The position numbers were made by a program, and so were the translations under genes. From the NCBI GenBank assembly GCA_902793325.1, contig CADBCY010000003.1, positions 1 through 64,000 on the forward strand: 64,000 nt of DNA, in the 5' to 3' direction. Of this stretch, positions 22,423-31,405 are shown piece after piece. Numbering within the stretch: position 1 is the stretch's first letter; each line of letters starts with the position of its first letter. The notes beneath the pieces are model-generated. The model was not told the DNA's origin and did no database searches. It saw only the letters and a program-made list of their open reading frames with translations. This stretch comes from an uncultured Eubacteriales bacterium. Lineage in GTDB: Bacteria > Bacillota > Clostridia > Christensenellales > Aristaeellaceae.

Positions 22423-25347
22423 TTATCCGGCGGGCGACATGTTCCGGACGAACGTCGATTCAAAATCCGAGGGCGCGAGCGGGCGGGAGAAGTAGTAGCC
22501 CTGCACCAGCGCGCAGCCGAGGCTCTTCAACAGCTTCATCTGCTCCTCCGTCTCCACGCCTTCGGCGATGACGGGGATCTTCAGGTTGTCGGCGATGCCG
22601 AGTATGAGCGCCACCAGCTGGATGTCCTTCTCGTCGTGCTCGATGTTCCGGATGAACGCCCGGTCCATCTTCAGCACGTCGATGGGCATGGCGGAGAGCA
22701 TGTTCAGCGAGGAATAGCCGGTGCCGAAGTCGTCCATCTCCACCTCGTAGCCCTTCCGGCGCAGCGCCTCCACGACGTGGATCACCTGGTCCGCGTTTTC
22801 GGTATAGGCGGACTCGGTGACCTCCAGCTTGAGCGCCTTGTGGTCCAGCCGGTTCTCCAGCAGGATCCCGTCGAGCGTGCTCTCCAGCTGCGGGTCGAAC
22901 ACGTCCACGCGCGACAGGTTGACCGAGACGGGGATCGTCACGCCGTACTGCTCGCGCCACCGCACGATCTGCGCGGCCGCCTCGTTCCAGACGTACTTGT
23001 CCACGATGCCGATCTTGCCGTTGCGCTCGAACAGGGGGATGAAGTCGTCCGGGGAGATCATGCCGAATTCATGGTGTCGCCAGCGGATCAGCGCCTCGGC
23101 GCTCACGAGCTTCGGCGGCTCGGACTGGATGTCGTACTTGGGCTGGTAGTAGACCTCGAACTCGCGCTGGTCCACCGCGGTGCGCAGGTCGTTCAGCAGG
23201 CGCTGCTCGAAGATTTCGCGCTCGCGCACCTTCTCGTCGAACACGATCAGGTGCCGCTTGTAGTGCCCGCGCGCCATGCTGCACGCCGTGCGCGCCCGGT
23301 CGAACAGTTGCACGGGCTCCAGCTTCGCCTGCCAGGGCATCACGCCCATGCGCAGCCGGATGCTCGCGTTTTGCGACAGGCTGTCGAGGCTGTGCTGCAG
23401 CCGGTCGTAGAGCGGCTGGTACTCCTCCTGGTGGCGGCAGTAGATGTCGAAGCGATCCGCCTCGAACCGCCCGGCGATGCCCCCGGCATTGATCGCGACC
23501 TCGCGGATCTCGTTGCCGAGCGTGCGCAGCACCTGGTCGCCGAATTCCCGCCCGTTGAGCGCGTTCACGGAGTGGAACTGATCGATGTTCAGCATGACGG
23601 CGTCCATCGGGATCTCCGGGTGCTCGCGGTACATGCGGTCCGCGTACTGGAAGAAGAAGCTGCGGTTGTACAGCCCGGTCATCTCGTCGCTCTCCGTCGC
23701 GGAGATCAGGCGGCGGGCCTTTCGCTCCGCGCGCATGCTCTTGAACAGCAGCGCCAGGATCAGCAGCACCAGCGCGACGATCACGGCCGTCACGATCCCC
23801 AGGTTGTCCACGATGAAATCGGCGAAGGTCAGCCGCGCGTCCTCGGTGATGTAGTAGGACAGCGCCGTGTTGACGGCGGAGCTCGGAACCAGGCCGACGA
23901 CCTGCGACAGTATGGGGTACAGCGCCGTATTTCCGCCGTCGATCGCGAAGCAGTAATCCGTCTCCAGCCCGGTCGAGACGGTCGTCAGGTGGTACTTTTC
24001 GCAGAGCCGGGAGATGTTGTTGTAGCGGTAGTTGCTGATCAGCACGCAGTCGGCCACGCCGTCCGCGACGGCCTTCAGGCAGTCGCCCGTGTTCGGGTAG
24101 TAGATCCTCCGCCAGTCGGGGAAGTTTTCAAACAGGAAGGCGTCGTAGTTCGTGTTGCCTTCGTTCACGGCCACGATCACGTGCTCCCTGCGGGTGAGTA
24201 TCCGCTGGTCCGTCAGGCGCACGACGGCGTAGACGTCGGTGCCCATCAGCGGCGGCGTCATGATGACGCCCAGCCGCTCGCCGTCGTAGCCGCCGAGGTT
24301 GGCCGGGAACACGCAGTCCACCGCCCCGCTCTTCAGCGCGTCCATGGCGGCGGACGCGGTGGGATAGGCGATCGCCTCGAAGTCGATGTGCGCGTTGGCG
24401 GTGCAGTCGGACGCATAGGCCAGGTAATCCTTCAGCGCGCCGGTCAGCGCGCCCGTCGCCTTGTCCGAGGCGCAGAACGCGAGGTAGTCGTCCTGATAGC
24501 CGACGCGGATCGCGCCGTGGGCGGCGAGCCATTCCACTTCGTCCGCCGTGAGGAACACGTTCGCGCCGGTTCGCTTGATGTACTTCTCGTACATCCGCTG
24601 GTTGTAGTAGCGGTTTTCATCCTGGATCCGGTCCATCGCGTAGTTCAGGTCGCTCAGCAAATCGGGCCGGTCCCTGCTGACCGCGAAGAAGAAATCGGAC
24701 GACCCGATCTTGCACAGCGACACCGCGCGGTCCGGGTCGGTAAAGGAGTCCACGGTGACGTAGGCGTCCAGCTCGCCGTCGTTCAGCATTTGCAGCGATT
24801 CGTCCTCGGAGCACGAGAGCTCCACGAGCTGCGCCTGAACCCCGTGCAGCGCCGCCCAGTCCCGGTAAAAGCCCGCCTGGATGCTGCTCCGGTTCACGCC
24901 GACCCGCTTGCCGTTCAGCGTGCTGTAATCCGTCGGCACGATCTCGCGGTTGCCGGGGGCGATGAAGAGATAGTATTCCTCGGTGCCCATGGGGAGCGAC
25001 GGGAAGAGCATGCGCGACGCGCGCTCGGGCGTGTAGGAGACGTCGCTCATCAGGTCGATCTCGCCCGCCTCCAGCATCTGCATGAGCTCCGGCCAGCTCC
25101 CGGTCACGTATTCGTACTTCCAGCCGGAATACGCGGCCAGCTTGACCTGGTACTCATAGGCGTAGCCGGACCGCCGCCCGGAGGCGCTCGTGGTGTTGTA
25201 GGGGGATTCGTACCAGCCGACGCGCACGGTCTTTTTGGCGCCCTGCGCGTGCGCGGCAAACGCAGACAGCAGCGCCGCGATCATGACCAGGCACAGCGCG
25301 AGCCGTCGGATCCGCCGCGCGAGTGCGATCGCACTCTGATTGTCCAT
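22423..25347 (-). CDS. Double solute-binding-domain GGDEF-EAL protein
   Basis: 974 residues. After a signal anchor come two bacterial extracellular solute-binding family 3 domains (about 40-265: KTVRVGWYESPYN...; about 275-500: GAIRVGYQDDYLAF...), as in BvgS sensors, and a TM helix (about 516-536). A degenerate GGDEF domain has EADRF (about 628-632) in the signature place, so no cyclase activity is expected. The EAL domain (about 730-965) has the intact SAEALIRW, EVTESAYTEN, EMDDFGTGYSSLNML and AEGVETEEQMKLLKS motifs, indicating an active c-di-GMP phosphodiesterase. A sensor for amino-acid-like ligands is inferred. Close paralogue at 46233. Confidence 0.92.
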   Translation of the reverse strand: MDNQSAIALARRIRRLALCLVMIAALLSAFAAHAQGAKKTVRVGWYESPYNTTSASGRRSGYAYEYQVKLAAYSGWKYEYVTGSWPELMQMLEAGEIDLMSDVSYTPERASRMLFPSLPMGTEEYYLFIAPGNREIVPTDYSTLNGKRVGVNRSSIQAGFYRDWAALHGVQAQLVELSCSEDESLQMLNDGELDAYVTVDSFTDPDRAVSLCKIGSSDFFFAVSRDRPDLLSDLNYAMDRIQDENRYYNQRMYEKYIKRTGANVFLTADEVEWLAAHGAIRVGYQDDYLAFCASDKATGALTGALKDYLAYASDCTANAHIDFEAIAYPTASAAMDALKSGAVDCVFPANLGGYDGERLGVIMTPPLMGTDVYAVVRLTDQRILTRREHVIVAVNEGNTNYDAFLFENFPDWRRIYYPNTGDCLKAVADGVADCVLISNYRYNNISRLCEKYHLTTVSTGLETDYCFAIDGGNTALYPILSQVVGLVPSSAVNTALSYYITEDARLTFADFIVDNLGIVTAVIVALVLLILALLFKSMRAERKARRLISATESDEMTGLYNRSFFFQYADRMYREHPEIPMDAVMLNIDQFHSVNALNGREFGDQVLRTLGNEIREVAINAGGIAGRFEADRFDIYCRHQEEYQPLYDRLQHSLDSLSQNASIRLRMGVMPWQAKLEPVQLFDRARTACSMARGHYKRHLIVFDEKVREREIFEQRLLNDLRTAVDQREFEVYYQPKYDIQSEPPKLVSAEALIRWRHHEFGMISPDDFIPLFERNGKIGIVDKYVWNEAAAQIVRWREQYGVTIPVSVNLSRVDVFDPQLESTLDGILLENRLDHKALKLEVTESAYTENADQVIHVVEALRRKGYEVEMDDFGTGYSSLNMLSAMPIDVLKMDRAFIRNIEHDEKDIQLVALILGIADNLKIPVIAEGVETEEQMKLLKSLGCALVQGYYFSRPLAPSDFESTFVRNMSPAG

Positions 25348-25439
25348 GTTGACCTCCGAGTCTGAACCGGGAATCTTCGCGCCGTGGGCGCTCCCGCGGG
25401 CCTTGTCGCGGAAGCTTCCCCGTCGCGGATGTTATTTAT

Positions 25440-25468
25440 ATCATAACACAAATCACGCAATTTCGCAA
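25440..25468 (-). promoter_or_regulatory. Promoter of the double-SBP EAL gene
   Basis: On the minus strand TTGCGA (25468-25463), a 17-bp spacer and TATGAT (25445-25440), about 93 bases before the start codon. Confidence 0.65.
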
Positions 25469-25553
25469 CACGCGGAAGGCGAACAATTCCCGCAAGACCG
25501 GCATTTTGCGCGGGCCGCGGGGCGGGCATCCGCCGGCGGGCCGGCGCGGGGGC

Positions 25554-25582
25554 TTGACGCGGCGCCGCGCTTGCAATAGAAT
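25554..25582 (+). promoter_or_regulatory. Promoter of the SH3-repeat gene
   Basis: TTGACG (25554-25559), a 17-bp spacer and TAGAAT (25577-25582), about 38 bases before the ATG. It is divergent from the promoter at 25440-25468. Confidence 0.7.
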
Positions 25583-25619
25583 AAAGATGCGAACCGAAAC
25601 GACTGACGAGGAGGAAACG

Positions 25620-26318
25620 ATGCGTATGAAGAGAAAGACCGCGCTGCTGCTGGCCGTGATCCTCGCGCTATGCGCGCTGTGTGCCGCCGCCCTGGCCCGG
25701 GGAGAGTACCTGGGGACCATGTTCGTGGTGAACTGCGACGACTGGGTGTCGCTGCGCTCGGCGCCGGACTCCGGCTCCGCCCGCCTGGCCAAGGTGCCGC
25801 TGGGGGCGGCGGTGGAAGCCTATTACTACAACGGCCTGTACAACGAGTGCCGCTACAACGGCACCTGGGGCTACATACTCTCCCAGTACCTGAGCAGCGA
25901 CTACGGGCACGTCTCCTACATGGGCACCATGTACGTCGCCAACTGCCAGAACTGGGTGACGCTGCGCAGGTATCCGAGCACCGACGCGCCGGAGGTCACG
26001 AGGGTGCCGCTGGGTGCGAGCGTGGAGGCGTACTACTACAACGGGGAGTTCGCCTACTGCCTCTACGACAACCTGGAGGGCTACATCCTGCGGCAATACC
26101 TGTCCGACGAGCCGGTGCGTGTCTCCTACATGGGCACGAGGATCATCGCGAACTGCGACAGCTGGGTGACGCTGCGCAGCGGCCCGAGCACCGGCGCAGG
26201 CACGGTGACCCGCATTCCGCGCGGCGCGAGCGTGGAGGCATACTACTACAACGGGGAATTCGCCTACTGCGAGTACAACGGCCTGAATGGGTTCATCCTG
26301 CTGAAGTACCTGCGTTAG
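25620..26318 (+). CDS. Secreted protein of three bacterial SH3 repeats
   Basis: 232 residues: a signal peptide (MRMKRKTALLLAVILALCAL) and three SH3_3-type repeats of about 65-70 residues. The repeats begin at GEYLGTMFVVNCDDWVSLR, VSYMGTMYVANCQNWVTLR and VSYMGTRIIANCDSWVTLR. Each has a Cys in the same place and a VEAYYYNG turn. SH3b repeats usually bind peptidoglycan; no catalytic domain is present, so it is a wall-associated or adaptor protein. A longer frame opens at 25506, but GAGGAGG fits the ATG at 25620. Confidence 0.87.
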   Translation: MRMKRKTALLLAVILALCALCAAALARGEYLGTMFVVNCDDWVSLRSAPDSGSARLAKVPLGAAVEAYYYNGLYNECRYNGTWGYILSQYLSSDYGHVSYMGTMYVANCQNWVTLRRYPSTDAPEVTRVPLGASVEAYYYNGEFAYCLYDNLEGYILRQYLSDEPVRVSYMGTRIIANCDSWVTLRSGPSTGAGTVTRIPRGASVEAYYYNGEFAYCEYNGLNGFILLKYLR

Positions 26319-26337
26319 GCCGCGGTTTTGCGCAGCG

Positions 26338-26395
26338 AAGCGGGGCTGTCGCCAACGACCGCGCCATGCGGCGTTGGGACAGCCCCGCTTTGTCT
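26338..26395. terminator. Long terminator hairpin between convergent genes
   Basis: AAGCGGGGCTGTC (26338-26350) pairs with GACAGCCCCGCTT (26378-26390), with inner pairing GCCAACG/CGTTGG; TGTCTTT follows. It separates the SH3 gene from the convergent transporter/c-di-GMP gene. Confidence 0.8.
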
Positions 26396-26415
26396 TTGCC
26401 CGTCCGGGCGCGGCG

Positions 26416-29400
26416 TCACTCCGGCCGGATGCCGATGACGACGTGGTGGTCGTCGTTTTCGCGGACGCGCAGGACCTGCAGGCGGCAGGATTCCGCGCGC
26501 CCGTCCTGCTGCCGGCGGTAGGTGAGGTCGACCGCGCCGCCGGGGGACCGGTCGGCGAGCCGCTCCTTCGAGACGGCCTCCCGGACCCTCGCCGCGTCCT
26601 CCGCCGGGACGCCCTCCAGCAGTTTGGCGGGGCCTTCCCGGAAGAAGTCGGTGCCGCCGGGGCGGATTTCAAGCGCGCCCCGCGCGCCGGTGTGAAATTC
26701 CAGGTAGCGGCCGGTGACGGTGTCGACGTAGAACACGCGCTCGAAGTCGCCGGGCAGGGCCTTGGAGAGGCTCGTGCCGGTCCTGTGCGCCTCGTGCGCG
26801 ATTGGGATATCCCGCTCGCCGCGCTCCTCCAGGAAGCGCTCGAACTCCTGCGCGGGCACCGGGACGGAGAAGTAGTAGCCCTGCACGTAGTCGCAGCCCA
26901 GCGCCTTCAGCAGCAAAAGCTGTTCCCCGGTCTCCACGCCCTCGGCCACCACGGGCACGCCGAGGTAGTCGGCGATGTCGATGATCAGCTCGATCATGCG
27001 CACGTCGCGGGTCTCCCCGAAGGCGCTGCGCACGAAGGATATGTCCAGCTTCAGCGCGTCGATGGGGAGCTGGCGCAGCATGCCCAGCGACGAATAGCCG
27101 GTGCCGAAGTCGTCCATCTCGATGCGGAAGCCCATGCCCATGCCGCGCAGCTCCCGGGCGGTGGACAGCACCAGCTCGGATTCGCCCGTGTAGGCGGACT
27201 CCGTGATCTCCAGCATGATGTCCTCGACGCCGAGCCGGTATTCCGACAGGATCTCGGCGAAGATGCCCTTCAGATCGGGGTTCAGCATGTCGACGCGGGA
27301 CACGTTCACCGACACCGGCACGGCAAAGCCGAACCTGTCCTTCCACGCGCGAATCTGCGCGGCGGTCTCGCGCCACACGAACTGGTCCAGCTCCAGGATC
27401 AGGCCGCTGTCCTCCAGCAGCGGGATGAACTGGGCGGGGCTGATCATGCCCAGCTCGGGATGGTCCCAGCGCACGAGCGCCTCGGCGCTGGCCAGCACCG
27501 GCGCTTCGGGCCGTATGTCATACTTGGGCTGGAAGTAGACCTTGAAGCGGCCGTTTTTGACGGAGGTCCGGAAATCCTCCAGCAGCCGGTCGCGGTACAG
27601 CGCCGCCTTGTGCATCTCGTCGTTGTAGATGCCGATGGCCCGGGCGTTCCCGCCCTTGACGGCGTCGGCGGCCATCTTGGCCCGGTCGAAGCGCCGCTCG
27701 ATGTCCAGCTCCTTGTCCACCTGCTGGTAGACGCCCATGCGCAGCCGCACGCGGTTGGCGACGACCTCGTCCTCGGCCAGGTCCCCGGAGAGCTGCTCCA
27801 TCAGCAGCGAGTGGTCTTCCCGGTAGGGGCAGTACAGCAGGAACGTGTCCGCCCCCCGGCGGCAGCCCACGCCGCCGACCTTGCGGACCGCCTTGCGGAT
27901 GCGCTCGCCGACCTTGCGGAGGATCTCGTCCGCGTAGACCTTGCCGTAGCGCTCGTTGAGCATGTGGAACTGGTTGATGTCCACCACCACGCAGTCCATG
28001 GCCATGTCCGGGTAGTGCGTGTCGTACATGCCCACAAAGCGCAGGAAGTAGTCGATGTTGTACAGCTTCGTCAGGCTGTCGCGCTCGGTGGACTTGATCG
28101 TCTCGCGGATCTCCGAGAGCTCCACGCAGCGGTCCACGCGGGCCTTGACGATCTCCCAGGCGGGATAGGGCTTGGGGATGAAGTCCACGGCCCCGATCTT
28201 CAGACATTCGAGCTCCGCCTGCTGGTCGGCGGTCAGCACGATGATGGGGATGTGCCTCAGGGCGGCGTCCTCCTTGATGGCCCGGAGCACCTCCATGCCG
28301 TTCATGCGCGGCATTTGCAGATCCAGCAGCATCAGCGCCAGCTCGGACTGGTGCTGGTCGGCCAGCTGCATCGCCTCGATGCCGTCGGCGGCGTAGAGGA
28401 TCTCATAATCTGCCTCCAGCGCGTTGCCGAGCATCAGGCGGTTGACCTCCTCGTCCTCCACCACCATGATCTTCTTCTGCACGTTCAGTATGGAGGCCTG
28501 GTCGACGGGCTTTTCCTCCTCCTCGGGCGCTTCGTCGCGCGTGATGGAGCCCAGCCCCTTCAATAGCTGCTTTTCCTCGTACATCAGCGCGTCGGCGCGC
28601 TCGAACACGTGATGGAAGCTGGCGTCCTCGCCCGGCGTGAAATCCGAGAGGCCGCCGGACACCACCACGTCGCCGGTGGAGATGTGGGACACCGACCGGT
28701 CGTGCAGCACCTTCATCAGCTCCCTGCGGACGGCGTAATCCCGGTCCGTCAGTATGACCACGAACTCGTCGCCGCCGGTGCGATAGACCGGGCTGTGCTG
28801 GAAGATGTCGCAGATCATTTCCGACGCCTTGCAGATGTACTCGTCGCCGGCCTTGTGGCCGAGGGTGTCGTTGATCTTCTTGAGGCCGTTCACGTCGCAC
28901 ACCGCGATGGCGAAATCCCGGCCGTTGCCGCCCGATATGCCGGCGTTGATCTCGCGCTCCTTCGTCAGGTAGGCGTGCTTGCTCTTCACGCCGGTCATCG
29001 GGTCGATGTTCGCGGCCAGCTCGCTCTCCTTGGCGCGCTTGCTCAGGTAGGCGTGGTTGGAGAACATCATGCCCACGGCGATGGCGAACATGATGATGGC
29101 CATCAAAAGCGTATTGGTGTTCTCGCGGTCCAGCCAGTTGGCCTGCCCCTCGATGTAGGCCTCGTCCGCCATGCGCGAGGCGTCGCCGATCTCGGCGTAG
29201 TAGGCCTTGATGTTGCCGAGCATTCGGTCGTTGGATAGGATCATGGACTGCCTCATCCAGATCAGGCTGATCAGCAGCACCAGCGACAGCAGCGCGATCC
29301 ACACCACGATCGACCCGCCGAAGCGCTTCTCCCTGTCGTGGCGAAGGATGGTCCGGAAGAACAGGAAGCCCAATATGCTCCAGACCACGAACAGGAAGTA

Positions 29401-30723
29401 CGTCTCGCGCTCCATGGAGCCGGTGGAGATCAGGTTCGGCAGCAGCATGTACAGCCCGAAGCCGACCATCAGCCACAGGCCGACGTGCCCCGTCCACTTT
29501 TCGATGCCGTCGCGGCGCTGCTTCGCCGTCTTGAGGGCCGCGGCGGAGACGAAGCCGTACACCAGCGTCGCGCCGATGGTGGTCACGTCCACGATCCAGC
29601 CGATGGCCGTGCGGCCCACGAAGGGAACGAGCACCGACACCGCGGCGATGAGCTTCATGGCGTTGGCCGGCACGCCCTTGTCGTTCAGCTCGGAGATCTT
29701 CTTGGGCAGTATGCCGTCCAGGCTCTGGGCGTACAGCAGGCGGCTCAGGCAGGTGATATTGCCGATGAGGCTGGTCAGGATCAGCGCCATCAGCGAGGCC
29801 ATCAGCACCCAGACGCCCGCGTCGCCCATGTAGTGGTGCGCGGCGTAGAAGCCGGGCAGCGCCTCGAGGCCGGAGAGGTTGCCGCGGTCGCGGATGTACT
29901 CCAGCCAGGAGCCGTAGCGCTCCGGATAGGCCGTGACCGACAGGAGCGTCACGAATATGTACAGAAGCGCCGTGGCGACGGTCGCCGCCACGAGCACACG
30001 GAATATCTTGGAGCGCGAAAAGCTGAACTCCTCCGCGCGGTGGGAGATGCTCTCAAAGCCGATGAACGCCCACGGGGTGATGACCGCGATCTTGACGATC
30101 TGGGAGATCGCCCCGGAATCGGGCAGGTAATGGGGCTGCATGGTGATCTTGAGTCCCAGCATCGAAACGGCGAACACCGCCGCGATGCCGGCGAAGAACA
30201 CGCACACCAGCGCCTCCATCAGCTTCACCGTCAGCTTGTGGCTGCGCGTGCACAGCAGCACCGTCAGCACGATGGCCGCGATGGTCACCACCGTCTCGCC
30301 GAAATACACGTCGTAGCCGAAGATGGTGTACATCTTCCCGATCTGCAATACGCCGCCCAGGAAGTAGCGCGTGAACAGCGGGATCGACGTGGCGTTGGCC
30401 CAGAGCACGGACAGGTACGTCAGCGTCAGGAACCAGCCGGTCAGGAAGCCGTGGTCGTAGCCGAACACCTCCCGGCTGTAGGTGTACGCGCCGCCCGCGT
30501 CGGGGTAAATCTGCATCATGTAGGCGTAGTTGCGGGCGATGAGCAGCATAATCAGCGTGCCCAGCGCGATGCCCAGCACGCTGCCCCAGGGACCGGCCTG
30601 GCCCAGGTAGCTGTTGGCGGTGACCACCAGCGAGCCCCAGCCCACCGCCGTGCCCAGCGCGAACGCCCAGGCGCCGAAGGGCGACAGCCGCGCGTCCGGC
30701 CTCGCCAGCTTACTCGTATTCAT
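26416..30723 (-). CDS. APC-type permease fused to GGDEF-REC-GGDEF-EAL
   Basis: 1435 residues in one frame. Residues 1-490 are an amino acid-polyamine-organocation permease, about 12 helices, with GTAVGWGSLVVTANSYLGQA, DAGGAYTYSREVFG and AFIGFESISHRAEEF. A short outer loop and one helix (about 539-557) lead to an intact GGDEF domain (TGGDEFVVIL, about 650) and then a response-regulator receiver (VVEDEEVNR, phospho-Asp in LLDLQMPRMNG about 802, Lys in IPKPYP). A second, degenerate GGDEF follows (RRGADTFLL, about 957), then an EAL domain with SAEALVRW, EITESAYTGE and EMDDFGTGYSSLGML, and a 130-residue tail. Both synthesis and breakdown of c-di-GMP look possible. GAGGGG sets the ATG at 30723. Confidence 0.92.
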   Translation of the reverse strand: MNTSKLARPDARLSPFGAWAFALGTAVGWGSLVVTANSYLGQAGPWGSVLGIALGTLIMLLIARNYAYMMQIYPDAGGAYTYSREVFGYDHGFLTGWFLTLTYLSVLWANATSIPLFTRYFLGGVLQIGKMYTIFGYDVYFGETVVTIAAIVLTVLLCTRSHKLTVKLMEALVCVFFAGIAAVFAVSMLGLKITMQPHYLPDSGAISQIVKIAVITPWAFIGFESISHRAEEFSFSRSKIFRVLVAATVATALLYIFVTLLSVTAYPERYGSWLEYIRDRGNLSGLEALPGFYAAHHYMGDAGVWVLMASLMALILTSLIGNITCLSRLLYAQSLDGILPKKISELNDKGVPANAMKLIAAVSVLVPFVGRTAIGWIVDVTTIGATLVYGFVSAAALKTAKQRRDGIEKWTGHVGLWLMVGFGLYMLLPNLISTGSMERETYFLFVVWSILGFLFFRTILRHDREKRFGGSIVVWIALLSLVLLISLIWMRQSMILSNDRMLGNIKAYYAEIGDASRMADEAYIEGQANWLDRENTNTLLMAIIMFAIAVGMMFSNHAYLSKRAKESELAANIDPMTGVKSKHAYLTKEREINAGISGGNGRDFAIAVCDVNGLKKINDTLGHKAGDEYICKASEMICDIFQHSPVYRTGGDEFVVILTDRDYAVRRELMKVLHDRSVSHISTGDVVVSGGLSDFTPGEDASFHHVFERADALMYEEKQLLKGLGSITRDEAPEEEEKPVDQASILNVQKKIMVVEDEEVNRLMLGNALEADYEILYAADGIEAMQLADQHQSELALMLLDLQMPRMNGMEVLRAIKEDAALRHIPIIVLTADQQAELECLKIGAVDFIPKPYPAWEIVKARVDRCVELSEIRETIKSTERDSLTKLYNIDYFLRFVGMYDTHYPDMAMDCVVVDINQFHMLNERYGKVYADEILRKVGERIRKAVRKVGGVGCRRGADTFLLYCPYREDHSLLMEQLSGDLAEDEVVANRVRLRMGVYQQVDKELDIERRFDRAKMAADAVKGGNARAIGIYNDEMHKAALYRDRLLEDFRTSVKNGRFKVYFQPKYDIRPEAPVLASAEALVRWDHPELGMISPAQFIPLLEDSGLILELDQFVWRETAAQIRAWKDRFGFAVPVSVNVSRVDMLNPDLKGIFAEILSEYRLGVEDIMLEITESAYTGESELVLSTARELRGMGMGFRIEMDDFGTGYSSLGMLRQLPIDALKLDISFVRSAFGETRDVRMIELIIDIADYLGVPVVAEGVETGEQLLLLKALGCDYVQGYYFSVPVPAQEFERFLEERGERDIPIAHEAHRTGTSLSKALPGDFERVFYVDTVTGRYLEFHTGARGALEIRPGGTDFFREGPAKLLEGVPAEDAARVREAVSKERLADRSPGGAVDLTYRRQQDGRAESCRLQVLRVRENDDHHVVIGIRPE

Positions 30724-30782
30724 TCCGTGAACCCCTCGTTTCGGAGCGTGAGGCGCCAAGCGAGCCCCTCGAAATTCAGCTT

Positions 30783-30812
30783 ATTATAACATATCCGGCG
30801 ACGGTTTGTCCA
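30783..30812 (-). promoter_or_regulatory. Promoter of the permease/c-di-GMP fusion gene
   Basis: On the minus strand TGGACA (30812-30807), an 18-bp spacer and TATAAT (30788-30783), about 60 bases before the start codon. Confidence 0.65.
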
Positions 30813-30874
30813 TAGGTTTATAGGGCTGTCCCGGAATTTGTGCCCGGGCGCCTTCTATCATATGCCGCGCCAAA

Positions 30875-30904
30875 TTGACAACGCTTCCGCCCGGGTGCTA
30901 TAAT
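30875..30904 (+). promoter_or_regulatory. Strong plus-strand promoter without a plus-strand gene
   Basis: TTGACA (30875-30880), an 18-bp spacer and TATAAT (30899-30904). The nearest gene downstream (30975-31271) is on the minus strand. The -10 belongs to a sequence related to the 78-bp repeat at 12.35 kb. Confidence 0.7.
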
Positions 30905-30990
30905 GATTGGGCAACCGGCCCGGAGGGGCGGTCGCCCAATGCCCTGCGGCTGCCCGCGCGCCGTCGCGCGGGATTCAGATTCGGTTTTTC
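30905..30990 (+). ncRNA. Possible short structured RNA, repeat-related
   Basis: From the promoter above the transcript would form GGGCAACCGGCCC/GGGGCGGTCGCCC (30908-30938) and then CCCGCGCGC/GCGCGCGGG-like pairing (about 30952-30972), with a T-rich GGTTTTT at 30982-30988. This gives a compact RNA of about 80 bases ending inside the 3' end of the DUF4298 gene. Alternatively it is only an interspersed repeat. No expression evidence is available. Confidence 0.35.
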
Positions 30991-31271
30991 AGGATGTCGG
31001 TCGCGAGCTCCAGCATGTGGAACGCGGCGTCCCGCACGGCGGTGATCTCGTCGTAGACGAGGTCCTCGGAGAGCACCCCGGCCTTCGTGCCTTCGGGCAG
31101 CTCCGCCGCCCGGTCCGCATACCATGCCTCGCTGCCGTAATACCGGAACAGGGCGATCATGCGCTCCCGAAGGGCGTCCATGTCGTCCAGCCGCGCGTTC
31201 AGCGCCGCCGTCGCCTCGCGGCACTCGTCCAGCGCGGCCTCCATTGCAATGATCCTTTCGATGTGCGTCAT
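30975..31271 (-). CDS. DUF4298 family protein
   Basis: 98 residues matching the DUF4298 pattern: an N-terminal helix MTHIERIIAMEAALDECREA, a middle FRYYGSEAWYADRAAELPEG and VLSEDLVYDEITAVRDAAFHMLELA. Predicted cytoplasmic and largely helical; role unknown. GGAAGGGGG precedes the ATG on the minus strand. It is a single gene facing away from the MATE transporter. Confidence 0.85.
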   Translation of the reverse strand: MTHIERIIAMEAALDECREATAALNARLDDMDALRERMIALFRYYGSEAWYADRAAELPEGTKAGVLSEDLVYDEITAVRDAAFHMLELATDILKNRI

Positions 31272-31405
31272 CCCCCTTCCGGGCGCGTGCGCCCGCCCCC
31301 ATTATAATGCGGGATGCGCCCGGCGGTCAACTCCAATCTGCGCGCCGCGAAAGACACGGCCGGCCGGCGGATGCGCCCGGGACCGGTCGGGAAGGAGGAA
31401 TCCCC

